This document shows, piece by piece, positions 1 to 8,519 of a DNA stretch of 38,703 bases. The stretch is from an uncultured Eubacteriales bacterium. GTDB lineage: Bacteria; Bacillota; Clostridia; TANB77; CAG-508. The stretch spans positions 1 to 38,703 of the forward strand of contig CASEEU010000076.1 in NCBI GenBank assembly GCA_949287075.1. The letters are read 5' to 3'. The translations under genes were made by a program, and so were the position numbers. The stretch's first letter is position 1. Every line of letters begins with the position of its first letter. The notes under the pieces were generated by a model. It ran no database searches and was not told the origin of the DNA. It saw only the letters and a program-made list of their open reading frames with translations.

Positions 1-45
1 TTATTTATTTTATAATATAAACAATCAAATAGGAGGTGAAAATAA

Positions 46-576
46 ATGGCAAGTGAAAAAATACTTAATCAAAAGAAAGAAGAAGTATCAAAATTAGCAG
101 AAGAAATGAAAGAAGCTAAAATTATACTTTTAGTAGATTACAGAGGAATTAATGTATCAGATGTAACAAATTTAAGAAATGATATAAGAAATGTAAATGC
201 TAAATATTCAGTTATAAAAAATAATATCACAAGAAGAGCATTAGCAGAATGTGGAATCGAAGGTTTAGAGGATAAATTAGTAGGTCCAACAGCAGTTATT
301 ATGAGTAATGAAGATTACTTAGAACCAGCAAAAGCAATTTACAAATTTAGCAAAGATAATGATTATTACAAAATCAAAGGTGGTGTTATTGAAGGTAAAG
401 TAATGACTGCAGAAGAAATCATTACATTAGCAAAATTACCATCAAGAGAAACATTATTATCAATGCTTGCTGGAGCTTTACTTGGAAATATTTCAAAAGT
501 TGCAGTTGCACTTGATCAAGTAAGAATCAAAAAAGAAGCAGGAGCTGAAAGTGTAGAAGCACCAGCTGAAGCTTAA
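46..576 (+). CDS. rplJ: 50S ribosomal protein L10
   Basis: L10 forms the base of the ribosomal stalk: it binds 23S rRNA and carries dimers of L7/L12. The 176-residue product is the usual length for bacterial L10. It has the typical start (ASEKILNQKKEEVSKL), the central core LLVDYRGI, and a C-terminal helix (LGNISKVAVALDQVRIKKE) followed by an Ala/Glu-rich tail that fits the L12-binding end. The start is fixed by AGGAGGTG at 31-38. The next gene is rplL, the standard L10-L12 pair. Only 45 bases precede the gene, so the autoregulatory L10 leader seen in many bacteria, and any rplK-rplA genes, would lie outside. TATAAT at 11-16 could be a -10 element, but its -35 region is off the edge. Confidence 0.98.
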   Translation: MASEKILNQKKEEVSKLAEEMKEAKIILLVDYRGINVSDVTNLRNDIRNVNAKYSVIKNNITRRALAECGIEGLEDKLVGPTAVIMSNEDYLEPAKAIYKFSKDNDYYKIKGGVIEGKVMTAEEIITLAKLPSRETLLSMLAGALLGNISKVAVALDQVRIKKEAGAESVEAPAEA

Positions 577-641
577 TTGGAAAAATATAAAATAAGAGTA
601 GTGAACTTATATCACTAAAAAATATTTAGGAGGATTTTAAA

Positions 642-1013
642 ATGGAAAAAATAGAAAAATTAATTGAAGAAATCGACAGCTTAACAGTTGTTGAATTAGC
701 TGATTTAGTAAAAGCTATAGAAGAAAAATATGGAGTATCTGCAGTAGCAGCAGCTGCACCAGCAGCAGGAGCAGTAGCTGGAGGAGATGCAGCAGCTGAA
801 AAATCATCATATGATGTTGTTTTAACAGAAGCTGGAGATCAAAAAATAAAAGTTATCAAAGTTGTTAGAGATGCTACAGGATTAGGATTAAAAGAAGCTA
901 AAGAATTAGTTGATGGAGCACCAAAAACAATTAAAGAAGGAGTTTCTAAAGACGAAGCTGAAGACTTAAAAGCTAAATTCACAGAAGTTGGAGCAGTTGT
1001 TGAATTAAAATAA
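642..1013 (+). CDS. rplL: 50S ribosomal protein L7/L12
   Basis: L7/L12 is the multi-copy stalk protein that recruits and stimulates the translational GTPases. The 123 residues show the family layout: an N-terminal dimerisation helix ([20 protein letters not shown]), an Ala/Gly-rich hinge at about residues 34-52, and a C-terminal globular domain with the conserved [19 protein letters not shown] stretch. AGGAGG at 629-634 precedes the ATG. It follows rplJ by 65 bases and the two are surely cotranscribed. A terminator just downstream closes the operon, so rpoB, which often follows, is not next in this genome. Confidence 0.98.
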   Translation: MEKIEKLIEEIDSLTVVELADLVKAIEEKYGVSAVAAAAPAAGAVAGGDAAAEKSSYDVVLTEAGDQKIKVIKVVRDATGLGLKEAKELVDGAPKTIKEGVSKDEAEDLKAKFTEVGAVVELK

Positions 1014-1030
1014 TTTGTTTCAATATATAG

Positions 1031-1068
1031 AAAGCATATTATTATTTCATAATAATATGCTTTTTTTT
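1031..1068 (+). terminator. Intrinsic terminator of rplJ-rplL
   Basis: AAAGCATATTATTA pairs with TAATAATATGCTTT around a short loop and is followed by an unbroken run of eight T. It lies 17 bases after the rplL stop. Confidence 0.93.
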
Positions 1069-1125
1069 GCTTTGGGGTAGAAAAAAATATAAAAGTATAA
1101 TATAATGTCAGTGTAAGAATGTAAA

Positions 1126-1156
1126 CTTGTTATAAATAAAAATTATGTATAACAAG
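1126..1156 (+). promoter_or_regulatory. Hairpin in the 5' leader of mtnN
   Basis: CTTGTTATA at 1126-1134 is perfectly complementary to TATAACAAG at 1148-1156 with 13 bases between. TATAAT at 1096-1101 lies upstream and could be the -10 element. There is no U-tract, so this is not a terminator. It could be an operator or an mRNA-stabilising hairpin; chance is possible in such AT-rich DNA. Confidence 0.35.
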
Positions 1157-1194
1157 AATAAAGAATTTATGTATTGAAGAAAGGAGGAATATCC

Positions 1195-1887
1195 ATGAAA
1201 TATATTGGTATTGTAGTTGCCATGGATGAAGAAAGGCAAGAAATACTAGACTTAATGACAGACACAGAAGTAAAACAAATTTATAATTTACGATTTATAA
1301 CAGGAAAAATACAAAAGAGAAATTGTGTACTAATAAAAAGTGGAATTGGAAAAGTAAATGCAGCAAGAACTACACAAATTTTAGTTGATAATTTTGATTT
1401 GGATTTTGTTATTAATATAGGAGCAGCTGGAGCTGTTAACTATTTACTAAATATAGGTGATGTAGTTATTGCAAAATATGTTGTTCAACATGATTTTGAT
1501 ATAACAGCATTTGGACATAGTAAAGGATATATCACAGGTGTTGGTGATAAAATTATATGTGATAGAGGATTGGTATCTGCATTTGAAAATATGATAAAAA
1601 ATATGGAAGAAAGAATGTATCAAATTAAAATGGGTGTTGTAGCATCTGGAGATATATTTTGTACACAAATTGAAATGAAAAATAAAATCAATGCAAAATT
1701 TAATGCAGATGTTGTTGATATGGAATGTGCTTCTGTAGGACAAGTATGTTATTTAGATGATATTCCTTTTATTAGTATTCGATGCATTTCTGATATTCCT
1801 AATGGTGAGAATGAAACAACATTTGATGAAAATTTAAAGTTGGCTTCAAAACGATGTGCTAATTTTATAAATGAATTTTGTTCTTAA
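1195..1887 (+). CDS. mtnN: 5'-methylthioadenosine/S-adenosylhomocysteine nucleosidase
   Basis: This cytoplasmic enzyme cleaves adenine from methylthioadenosine and S-adenosylhomocysteine, relieving inhibition by these by-products of SAM use and feeding the methionine salvage and activated methyl cycles. The 230-residue length is normal. It begins MKYIGIVVAMDEE, with the family motif GIGKVNAARTTQ, the glycine-rich NIGAAGAV, and the substrate-binding segment VDMECASVGQV, whose Glu contacts the ribose. A TTG at 1174 is in frame, but AAGGAGG at 1181-1187 sits correctly only for the ATG at 1195. The gene stands alone after the rplL terminator; no luxS or methionine gene is nearby. Confidence 0.93.
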   Translation: MKYIGIVVAMDEERQEILDLMTDTEVKQIYNLRFITGKIQKRNCVLIKSGIGKVNAARTTQILVDNFDLDFVINIGAAGAVNYLLNIGDVVIAKYVVQHDFDITAFGHSKGYITGVGDKIICDRGLVSAFENMIKNMEERMYQIKMGVVASGDIFCTQIEMKNKINAKFNADVVDMECASVGQVCYLDDIPFISIRCISDIPNGENETTFDENLKLASKRCANFINEFCS

Positions 1888-2006
1888 ATAAAAAACTAGG
1901 TTCTTGCATAATAATCAAATTAATTGTAAATACTGTATCTAAGGGGAAAATATGTTAGCAGAAAAAATTTTGATGCACATATAAAATTAAGAAAGGAGTG
2001 ATTTTT

Positions 2007-3083
2007 TTGGATAGAAAAATTAGAGTACTACAATATGGTACGGGAAAAATGAGTATATACACAATGAGATATGTATATGAGAAAGGTGCAGAAATTGTAG
2101 GAGCAATTGATGTAAATCCAAATGTAATAGGAAAAGACATTGGAGAAATTATGGGATGTGAAAATAAAGGGGTAAAAGTAGTTAGTCTAGAAGATGCTGA
2201 AAACATAATTAAAGAAACAAAACCAGATATAGCAATTGTAACAACTATGAGTCTAATTGCTGATGTGGAAGAGGCACTTATGCTATGTGCAAAGCATGGA
2301 ATAAATGCAATAACAACTTGTGAAGAAGCATTTTATCCTGAAAATTCAAATCCAGGTATAACAAAAAAATTGGATGAGATGGCTAAAAGTACAAATTGTA
2401 CCATAACTGGAAGTGGTTATCAAGATATTTACTGGGGACAATTAATTTCAAGTATTGCAGGTTCAACTCATAAAATTACAAAAATAAAAGGAAGTTCAAG
2501 TTATAACGTGGAAGATTATGGAATTGCATTAGCAAAAGCACATGGAGCTGGCTTAACATTAGAAGAATTTGATAAACAAGTAGCATCATTAGATAGAATT
2601 TCAGATGAAGAGAGACAAGAGGTAATTAACAAGGGAGAATATTTACCTTCATATATGTGGAATGTAAATGGTTGGTTATGTGCAAAATTAGGATTAACTG
2701 TAAAATCTCAAACACAAAAAACTGTACCACAAACCTATAAAGAAGATATTGAATCTACAACATTAGAAATGACAGTAAAAGCAGGAACAGCTACAGGAAT
2801 GAGTGCGGTTGTAACAACTGAAACAGAAGAAGGAATAACTTTAGAAACACAATGTATAGGAAAGGTATATTCTAAAGAAGATTTTGATAAAAATGAGTGG
2901 ACAATTGAAGGAGAACCAAATACAACATTAATAATTAATAGACCATCTACTGTAGAATTAACTTGTGCTTCAGTTGTGAATAGAATACCAGATGTTATAA
3001 ATGCAAAAGCAGGATATGTACCAACAGAAGAAATGGGAGAACTAAATTATAGAGTAAAACCGTTAAATGAATATATAATATAA
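2007..3083 (+). CDS. 2,4-diaminopentanoate dehydrogenase-like NAD(P)-dependent oxidoreductase
   Basis: The product (358 residues) resembles 2,4-diaminopentanoate dehydrogenase, the enzyme of clostridial ornithine fermentation that oxidatively deaminates diaminopentanoate. It has an N-terminal Rossmann fold starting VLQYGTGKMS, then AIDVNPNVIGKDIGE, and the segment CEEAFYP followed by GSGYQDIYWG in the catalytic half. The fold is shared with dihydrodipicolinate reductase. The start is probably TTG at 2007, eight bases after AAGGAG (1993-1998); a GTG at 1998 lies inside that Shine-Dalgarno site. None of the other ornithine-pathway genes (aminomutase, thiolase, racemase) is nearby, so the substrate is uncertain. 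A possible 10-codon reading frame with its own AGGGG site lies at 1951-1983. Confidence 0.7.
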   Translation: MDRKIRVLQYGTGKMSIYTMRYVYEKGAEIVGAIDVNPNVIGKDIGEIMGCENKGVKVVSLEDAENIIKETKPDIAIVTTMSLIADVEEALMLCAKHGINAITTCEEAFYPENSNPGITKKLDEMAKSTNCTITGSGYQDIYWGQLISSIAGSTHKITKIKGSSSYNVEDYGIALAKAHGAGLTLEEFDKQVASLDRISDEERQEVINKGEYLPSYMWNVNGWLCAKLGLTVKSQTQKTVPQTYKEDIESTTLEMTVKAGTATGMSAVVTTETEEGITLETQCIGKVYSKEDFDKNEWTIEGEPNTTLIINRPSTVELTCASVVNRIPDVINAKAGYVPTEEMGELNYRVKPLNEYII

Positions 3084-3096
3084 CGGATTGAGCGGG

Positions 3097-3156
3097 GACG
3101 TTTTTGTTATGGGGCATTTTTAAATATTGCTTTTAAATGACCTAAACAGAAACGTC
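3097..3156. repeat. Imperfect palindromic intergenic element with GGGGACG end
   Basis: GACGTTTTTGTT (3097-3108) pairs with AACAGAAACGTC (3145-3156). Inside, GGGGCATTTTTAAA pairs roughly with TTTTAAATGACCT, so the whole stretch folds into one long hairpin. The left end is GCGGGGACG. There is no T-run, so it is not a plain terminator. From general knowledge, GGGGACG-type palindromes recur between genes in many clostridia and have been linked to REP-like elements; that this is one is inference. Confidence 0.5.
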
Positions 3157-3203
3157 TTCATTGAATAAAATACCAAAAAACTATATACTTTTTTTGAATT
3201 TTA

Positions 3204-3212
3204 TGCTATAAT
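3204..3212 (+). promoter_or_regulatory. Extended -10 promoter for the sortase gene
   Basis: TGCTATAAT is a consensus extended -10 element. The -35 position 17 bases upstream (TATACT, 3184-3189) is weak, as is usual for this promoter type. It lies 42 bases before the sortase start and after the 3097-3156 palindrome. Confidence 0.6.
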
Positions 3213-3253
3213 ATATGTAGTGGTAATTTTAGTATTTTACGGAGGTAAAAGGT

Positions 3254-3922
3254 ATGTTTGAGAGTAAATATAGTAAGGTATTAACAGTAATTTTAATAGT
3301 GGTTATTGTAGCAATATTAGCATTATTAGGATTTTTAGGATATGATTGGTATCAAAAATATTTTTTGGAGAATGATGCATTAGCATTTGTTGAAAATTAT
3401 ACAAATGATGCAGGTGAAACAAGTGATCAGAATACAGATTCAGACAATACTGAAGCATCAAACCCAATTGATAGTCTTGAAAGAACAAATATAGTATCTG
3501 GTAGTTCTGGAAATGAAATGCCAACATATAAAGGATTTAATGTTGTAGGAACAATTGAAATACCAACAACCGACATACATTATCCGATATTAGAAAAAGT
3601 TAATACAAAATCATTAGAGACATCAGTAGCATTTCTATATGGTGCTGGAATTAATCAGGTAGGAAATTCAGTTATTGTAGGGCATAACTATAGAAATGGA
3701 TTATTTTTCTCAAATAATAAAAGATTAAATATCGGGGATACTATATATATTACAGATAACTCAAAAAACAGATTAACATATAAAATTTATGATAAATTTG
3801 AAACGACTCCAGAGGATGTAAGCTTTTATTCAAGAGATACCGGAGGAGTACCAGAAATTAGTTTATCAACTTGTACAGACGATAGTAGTAAGAGATTAAT
3901 TATACTTGCAAGAGCAGAATAA
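3254..3922 (+). CDS. Sortase, membrane-anchored
   Basis: Sortases are extracytoplasmic cysteine transpeptidases that cut LPXTG-type signals and join surface proteins to the cell wall. The 222-residue product has an N-terminal membrane helix (about residues 9-29), an acidic Ser/Asn/Thr-rich linker (45-90) and a sortase domain from about 95. The catalytic triad is visible: His144 in VGHNY, Cys207 in LSTCTDD and Arg214 in SSKR. I cannot assign the class firmly. GGAGG precedes the ATG by ten bases. It stands alone between its own promoter and a terminator, with no LPXTG substrate beside it, unlike the second sortase at 21865. It may be the housekeeping enzyme. Confidence 0.92.
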   Translation: MFESKYSKVLTVILIVVIVAILALLGFLGYDWYQKYFLENDALAFVENYTNDAGETSDQNTDSDNTEASNPIDSLERTNIVSGSSGNEMPTYKGFNVVGTIEIPTTDIHYPILEKVNTKSLETSVAFLYGAGINQVGNSVIVGHNYRNGLFFSNNKRLNIGDTIYITDNSKNRLTYKIYDKFETTPEDVSFYSRDTGGVPEISLSTCTDDSSKRLIILARAE

Positions 3923-3933
3923 ATAAAATAATT

Positions 3934-3970
3934 AAAAAAGAACATTAGACAAAGTCTAATGTTCTTTTTT
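3934..3970. terminator. Bidirectional intrinsic terminator
   Basis: AAAAAAGAACATTAGAC pairs perfectly with GTCTAATGTTCTTTTTT around a 3-base loop. With A-tract and T-tract on either side it can serve both the sortase gene (plus) and the converging membrane-protein gene (minus). Confidence 0.95.
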
Positions 3971-3972
3971 AA

Positions 3973-4350
3973 TTATTGCATTGATTGATTTCCAGGAAGG
4001 AAATAATCAACGACACCATAAATTAGAGCGCCTATTATAGCGGCAATCCATGAAATTGAATAACCTGCTACAAAAAATTGCGTAACATATAAGGTAATTG
4101 CAGCTAAGGCAAAACCTACAAATCCTTTACCAAAAGGACTAGCATGTAACCCTGTAAATTTAACAATTAGATAGTCTATAATACTCAAAACCACTGCAGC
4201 TATAATAAGTGTCGCGAAATTATTAATACTAAAACCTGGTGTAAAAAAAGCTGTGACAGCTAATACGATAGCAGCTGTTACTAATCTACCAATTATTTGC
4301 CAAACTGTTGATGTACCGGTTTTAGCATTGGTTCCTCTTGCTTCTGACAT
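3973..4350 (-). CDS. Small integral membrane protein, phage holin 4_2 / YvlD-like family
   Basis: A 125-residue protein with four hydrophobic segments (about residues 20-38, 45-64, 75-95 and 99-117) and a short polar N-terminus. Composition and spacing match the small membrane family annotated as phage holin family 4 superfamily 2, to which Bacillus YvlD belongs. Members are common in Firmicutes chromosomes and are not usually part of prophages; no phage gene is nearby. A good AGGAGG site lies eight bases before the ATG on the minus strand. Function is unknown. It converges on the sortase gene and shares its terminator. Confidence 0.7.
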   Translation of the reverse strand: MSEARGTNAKTGTSTVWQIIGRLVTAAIVLAVTAFFTPGFSINNFATLIIAAVVLSIIDYLIVKFTGLHASPFGKGFVGFALAAITLYVTQFFVAGYSISWIAAIIGALIYGVVDYFLPGNQSMQ

Positions 4351-4390
4351 AATAGATAACCTCCTTAAATTTCTAGGATATATAAAAATA

Positions 4391-4565
4391 TTCTAAAAAT
4401 AATATTGTATAGAAAAATTGTTTTGCAATTTTTCGTGTCAACAAATCTAAGACACTTTTTAATAGATTTTAAATAATGTAGATATATTTATAAATTAGAA
4501 AAGATCTATTAAAATTTAGATTTGTTCTTTCATGAAGCATTTTTATAGGTTCTAAAAATAGTATT
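4391..4565. repeat. Structured AT-rich intergenic element between divergent genes
   Basis: The 306-base gap 4351-4656 holds no gene I can support. Inside it are: a palindrome GAAAAATTG/CAATTTTTC (4412-4434); a long imperfect inverted repeat with arms 4441-4470 and 4499-4525 (both ends ACAAATCTAA and its complement); and a near-identical 16-base direct repeat, TTCTAAAAATA(A/G)TATT, at 4391-4406 and 4550-4565, bracketing the inverted repeats. The layout resembles a small inserted element with a target duplication, but chance similarity in AT-rich DNA cannot be excluded. Promoters for both flanking genes must lie here; I found no convincing -35/-10 pair. Confidence 0.4.
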
Positions 4566-4656
4566 TACAAAAAAAAAATAATTATTCAAAACCAAGTATA
4601 AAAGTATTGAAAAATGTAAAAAATAAACATATGAATGAAAAAATGAAGGTGTTTGT

Positions 4657-5337
4657 ATGTTAATAACGTTTTTTAGATCAATTGTTTTATACATAATTGT
4701 ATTAGTTGTGATGAGATTAATGGGAAAAAGAGAAATTAGTCAAATGCAACCATTTGAGTTAGCTATTTCCATTATGATTGCAGATTTAGCATCTATTCCT
4801 ATGACAGAAATTGGTATACCTATATTTAATGGAATTGTACCAATTTTAGGATTATTGTTAATGCATTTAGTTATTTCTGTTATAAATATAAAAAGCATTA
4901 ACTTAAGAAAATTTATTTGTGGAAAACCAAGTATATTGATATATAGAGGAAAAATAGATGAATCCGTATTAAAAAAAGAAAGATTTACGATTAATGAGTT
5001 ACAAGAAAGATTAAGGAGAAATAATATTTTTAATTTGGGTGATGTAGAATACGCAATATTAGAAACAAGTGGAGAAGTAACAGTGATTCAAAAACCAGAG
5101 AAAAGAGGAACTATACCAGAAGATTTTCAAATCGTGCCAGAATATGAAGGAATACCATATGATTTAGTGATTGATGGAAGAATATTATATGAAAATTTAG
5201 AAAAGTTAGGTAAAAATAAGAAATGGTTAGAAAAACAACTAGTTCCTTTTAAAATGAAACCGGAAGAAGCATTGGTTGTAACAATTAATGGAAAAAATCA
5301 AATTTTTTGTCAGAAGAAGGAAGGAAAAAAAAGATAA
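4657..5337 (+). CDS. DUF421 / YetF-family membrane protein
   Basis: A 226-residue protein with three N-terminal hydrophobic segments (about 5-20, 33-50 and 58-77), the family signature VVMRLMGKREISQMQPFE, and a soluble C-terminal part containing FTINELQERLRRNNIFN and DVEYAILETSGE, typical of DUF421 (YetF, YrbG and relatives). Members of this family are linked to spores or the cell envelope in Bacillus; the biochemical role is not settled. The Shine-Dalgarno site is weak (GAAGGTG). It is followed after one base by the DUF4363-like gene, so the two are probably translationally coupled, a pairing I believe is common in clostridia. Confidence 0.85.
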   Translation: MLITFFRSIVLYIIVLVVMRLMGKREISQMQPFELAISIMIADLASIPMTEIGIPIFNGIVPILGLLLMHLVISVINIKSINLRKFICGKPSILIYRGKIDESVLKKERFTINELQERLRRNNIFNLGDVEYAILETSGEVTVIQKPEKRGTIPEDFQIVPEYEGIPYDLVIDGRILYENLEKLGKNKKWLEKQLVPFKMKPEEALVVTINGKNQIFCQKKEGKKR

Positions 5338-5338
5338 A

Positions 5339-5728
5339 ATGGTAAAAGAATTTTTTATTTGTACAGTGATACTTATTTTAATATTTATAGGAAATGGAAT
5401 TACACAAGGATATAGTAGAGGTTCTATAGAAAATATTAATGAAAAATTAACTAATTTAAGAGAAGAGATGAATAAAGAAAAAATCAACGATGAAGAGATC
5501 GTAAAACACGAAAATGAAATAAATAAACAATGGGGAGAAATGTTTTCAAGATTAGCTTATTATATAGAACACGAAGAACTTGAAAAAGTTTCAAGAAATT
5601 TAGAAAACATAAAAACCTATGTAACCTTGAAGGAGTATGATAATGCTACAAAGGAAATCAATGAAGTCATCTATATTTTGAATCATATAGAAGATAAATA
5701 TTCTTTTAATCTACAAAATATATTTTAA
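5339..5728 (+). CDS. DUF4363-like membrane-anchored protein
   Basis: The frame is open from an ATG at 5288 inside the previous gene, but the ATG at 5339, one base after that gene's stop, gives a sensible protein of 129 residues: an N-terminal membrane or signal helix (EFFICTVILILIFIGNGI) and a long, charged, probably helical-bundle domain with the family-like segment WGEMFSRLAYYIEHEELEKV. This matches DUF4363 proteins, small single-span proteins of unknown function found next to DUF421 genes. Ribosome binding would rely on AAGGAAGG at 5317-5324 or on coupling. The stop overlaps a repeat element. Confidence 0.7.
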   Translation: MVKEFFICTVILILIFIGNGITQGYSRGSIENINEKLTNLREEMNKEKINDEEIVKHENEINKQWGEMFSRLAYYIEHEELEKVSRNLENIKTYVTLKEYDNATKEINEVIYILNHIEDKYSFNLQNIF

Positions 5729-5779
5729 TGTCGCATTGAGTTCGTTTGTCAATGCGACATTGTTTGTCAATGCGACATT
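5727..5779. repeat. TGTCGCAT palindromic repeat, copy 1
   Basis: AATGTCGCATTG (5727-5738) pairs with CAATGCGACATT (5750-5761). The right arm is then repeated as a perfect 18-base tandem duplication (5744-5761 and 5762-5779, GTTTGTCAATGCGACATT). The T-rich end could also let it work as a terminator for the plus-strand genes. The same core, AATGTCGCAT ... ATGCGACATT with GTTCGTTT-like spacer, recurs inverted at 20679-20713, so this is a dispersed repeat and not only a terminator. Confidence 0.75.
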
Positions 5780-5781
5780 TT

Positions 5782-8178
5782 TTATTTTTCAATTGAGGAA
5801 TTTATTTTAGCATATGTTGCTAATTTTTTATATACCAAGTCATTAATGGTACCAGCAGGAAATTTTCCATTTCTATCTTTTTTTCCAGCAGGAACACCTG
5901 TTAATATTTCAATACCTTCTTCAATAGTAGAAACAGCATAAATGTGAAATTGCTTATTTCTTACAGCTTCAATTATTTCATCTGATAATTGTAAATTATC
6001 TACATTTTGGATTGGAATCATAACACCATGTTCACCAGTTAAACCACGCATTTTACAAATTTGGAAAAATCCTTCTATTTTTTCATTAACACCACCAATT
6101 GGCTGAATTTGTCCTTTTTGGTTAACTGAACCAGTAACAGCAATGGACTGATTAATTGGTATTCCAGATAGACTAGAAAGTAATCCATATAATTCTGTAC
6201 TAGAAGCACTATCTCCGTCAACTCCATTATATAATTGTTCAAAACAAATACTAGCGGTTAAACATAAAGGAATATCTTGTGCAAACATTTCGCCTAAATA
6301 ACCAGTAAGTATTAAAACACCTTTAGAATGAGAAGGACCAGAAATTTCAACTTCTCTTTCAATATTTACAATACCATTTTTTCCTGTATAGGTATTAACG
6401 GTTATTTTAGCAGGTTTTCCAAAACTATAATCTCCCATATTCATAATGGTTAATCCATTTAAAGTTCCGACTTCAAATCCAGAAGTATTAATCAATAAAG
6501 AATTCTCTTTTATCATTTCCATATATTTTGCATCATATTTTTTTACTCTATTAATTCTTTCATCTAAGGCTTTTTGTACGAATTTTTCTGTAACTACTTT
6601 TGATTTAGATAATTTAGCCCATGTTGCAGATTCGCCGATAACTTGCATTAAATCATCAAAACGAGTAGAAACTTTGTGATGACTACCAGCAAGTTTAGAG
6701 GCATATTCAATAAGTTTAGCCATTGCATTTTTATCTAAATGAGGCAATTCTTCATGTTCACAGAAACCATGAACAATTCTTGCTAATTTATTTACATTTT
6801 CATTTGTAATAGGCGCATCATCTTCGAATTCTACTTTTATTTTAAATAGTTTTCTAAAATCTGAATCCATAGCTAATAAGGTTTGATAAATATTGGCATT
6901 TCCAATTAAAATAACTTTCAAATTTAATGGAATTGGCTCAGGTTTTAAAGAAACTAAGACCATTGAGGAACGTTGATCAGCTGTATTTTCTATACCTATA
7001 TTTTTAACACGTAAAGCTTTTTTCAAAGCTTCATAACACATACTATTTGAAAGAATATCTTTTGCTTGGAAGATGATATATCCACCATTCGCTTTTTGCA
7101 TTAGTCCTGCTTTTAACATGGTATGGTCTGTTTTTAAAGAACCATAATAGTTTTCATATTCTAGTGAACCAAAAATATTATGATAAGAGTAGTTAGTATC
7201 CATAATAACAGGAGCACCTTCACGAGTAGAGTTATCAACAAATAAGTTTACTCTATAATTTAAGGTAGGATCAGGCTGTTTCATAGTTGGATTTTGTTGA
7301 TTTATAGAATGATTTTGTTGGGTATCATCTTCTAAAAATGTAGAGATATTTTTTAAAACATCTTGTTTTATATCTGTTAAAAATTTATTGATTTTTTTAT
7401 TTCTTTTATATTTTGACTTTAAATAATTAATATGCACATTGACAGTTAAAAGTGCAACATTAGATTGCCACTCAGATATTTTTTTATCAGATTGTCTTTC
7501 AATTTCTTTTATTTGCCCAATGACATTCATAATTTGTTCTTGAACAATTAAAGAATTTTGTTCATATTCTTGTCTAATAGATTCATCCAATTTTTCAAAT
7601 TCTTCTTCTTCAATAGGTTTGCCATCTACGATAGGTGTCATATAAATACCGTTTTGTGCAGATTTAACAGCAAAATTATATTTTCCTGCATCTATGTTTA
7701 GTTTTTCTAGTAAGGCAGCCCTTTTAGTTTCATATTCTTGTTTAATCAAAGCTTTTTCTTTTTCAAAATCATCTGCATTAAATGTTTTTTGAATATCTTT
7801 TTTGATTTCTTTAATAAATCCATCCATAGCTTCTTTAAATTCTTTTCCTTGACCTGCAGGTAACTCAACAGCGATTGGTTCATTAGGATTCTCGAAATTA
7901 TATATATAACACCAATCTGAAGGAGCCTTCTTTTTAGCAGCAATTTTTTCTAGATAGTTTTTGGTATACATGGTTTTTCCTACACCACTAGGACCTTCTA
8001 AATATAAGTTATATCCTTTTACATCAACTTGAATTCCAAATTCTAAAGCTTTTATACCTCTGTCTTGTCCAATACCTTCTTGAATTGATTCTAGTTCTTC
8101 AGTTGTTTCAAATTTAAAGACATCTGGATTACAAGTGAATTTTAAATCTTTATAATTTAATTCATTTGCATTTTTCAT
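5782..8178 (-). CDS. Lon-family ATP-dependent protease (AAA_32 type)
   Basis: A 798-residue cytoplasmic ATP-dependent serine protease of the Lon-like group lacking the Lon N-domain. The Walker A motif is GPSGVGKT (62-69). The central part is helical and charged, with a long insertion (about 140-310). The C-terminal Lon protease domain carries the Ser-Lys dyad: Ser657 in DGDSAS and Lys700 in GGVNEKIEG. This architecture matches bacterial Lon-related proteins such as the E. coli YcbZ group, thought to degrade damaged or specific proteins; substrates are unknown here. GGAGG lies seven bases before the ATG. It is transcribed alone. Confidence 0.9.
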   Translation of the reverse strand: MKNANELNYKDLKFTCNPDVFKFETTEELESIQEGIGQDRGIKALEFGIQVDVKGYNLYLEGPSGVGKTMYTKNYLEKIAAKKKAPSDWCYIYNFENPNEPIAVELPAGQGKEFKEAMDGFIKEIKKDIQKTFNADDFEKEKALIKQEYETKRAALLEKLNIDAGKYNFAVKSAQNGIYMTPIVDGKPIEEEEFEKLDESIRQEYEQNSLIVQEQIMNVIGQIKEIERQSDKKISEWQSNVALLTVNVHINYLKSKYKRNKKINKFLTDIKQDVLKNISTFLEDDTQQNHSINQQNPTMKQPDPTLNYRVNLFVDNSTREGAPVIMDTNYSYHNIFGSLEYENYYGSLKTDHTMLKAGLMQKANGGYIIFQAKDILSNSMCYEALKKALRVKNIGIENTADQRSSMVLVSLKPEPIPLNLKVILIGNANIYQTLLAMDSDFRKLFKIKVEFEDDAPITNENVNKLARIVHGFCEHEELPHLDKNAMAKLIEYASKLAGSHHKVSTRFDDLMQVIGESATWAKLSKSKVVTEKFVQKALDERINRVKKYDAKYMEMIKENSLLINTSGFEVGTLNGLTIMNMGDYSFGKPAKITVNTYTGKNGIVNIEREVEISGPSHSKGVLILTGYLGEMFAQDIPLCLTASICFEQLYNGVDGDSASSTELYGLLSSLSGIPINQSIAVTGSVNQKGQIQPIGGVNEKIEGFFQICKMRGLTGEHGVMIPIQNVDNLQLSDEIIEAVRNKQFHIYAVSTIEEGIEILTGVPAGKKDRNGKFPAGTINDLVYKKLATYAKINSSIEK

Positions 8179-8326
8179 TTGTTACCTCCAAAATTTTTTC
8201 TTAGTGTTACCATTTTTTACTTTTTTTATAATATAAAAAGTTAAATTTTCATAAACTTATTGTATATTAGTTGTAAGGATTTGTAAATAAAAAACAGATA
8301 AAATTTACAAAATTTTTAAAAAAGTA

Positions 8327-8355
8327 TTGACAAGAAAAAGAAAAACCAGTATAAT
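8327..8355 (+). promoter_or_regulatory. Consensus sigma-A promoter of tRNA-Gly
   Basis: TTGACA (8327-8332), exactly 17 bases, then TATAAT (8350-8355): a perfect consensus promoter ending 20 bases before the tRNA, as expected for a strongly expressed stable RNA. Confidence 0.95.
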
Positions 8356-8375
8356 TTATAAATGTCAAGAGTCAT

Positions 8376-8449
<74 letters not shown>

Positions 8450-8455
8450 AATGAT

Positions 8456-8496
8456 AACAACTTACGAACTATAAAGTTTGTAAGTTGTTTTTTTTT
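8456..8496 (+). terminator. Terminator of the tRNA-Gly unit
   Basis: AACAACTTACGAAC pairs with GTTTGTAAGTTGTT around a 6-base loop and runs straight into a T-tract. Confidence 0.94.
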
Positions 8497-8519
8497 GTTT
8501 AAAAATCATAATCAGTTCA

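Noticed and set aside
1951..1983. 10-codon leader peptide (MLAEKILMHI) before the dehydrogenase gene
   Set aside because: It has an AGGGG site, but the length and composition give no support for regulation; likely chance.
3973..4350. Holin as a sign of a prophage
   Set aside because: The family name is historical; no phage structural, integrase or lysis genes are nearby.
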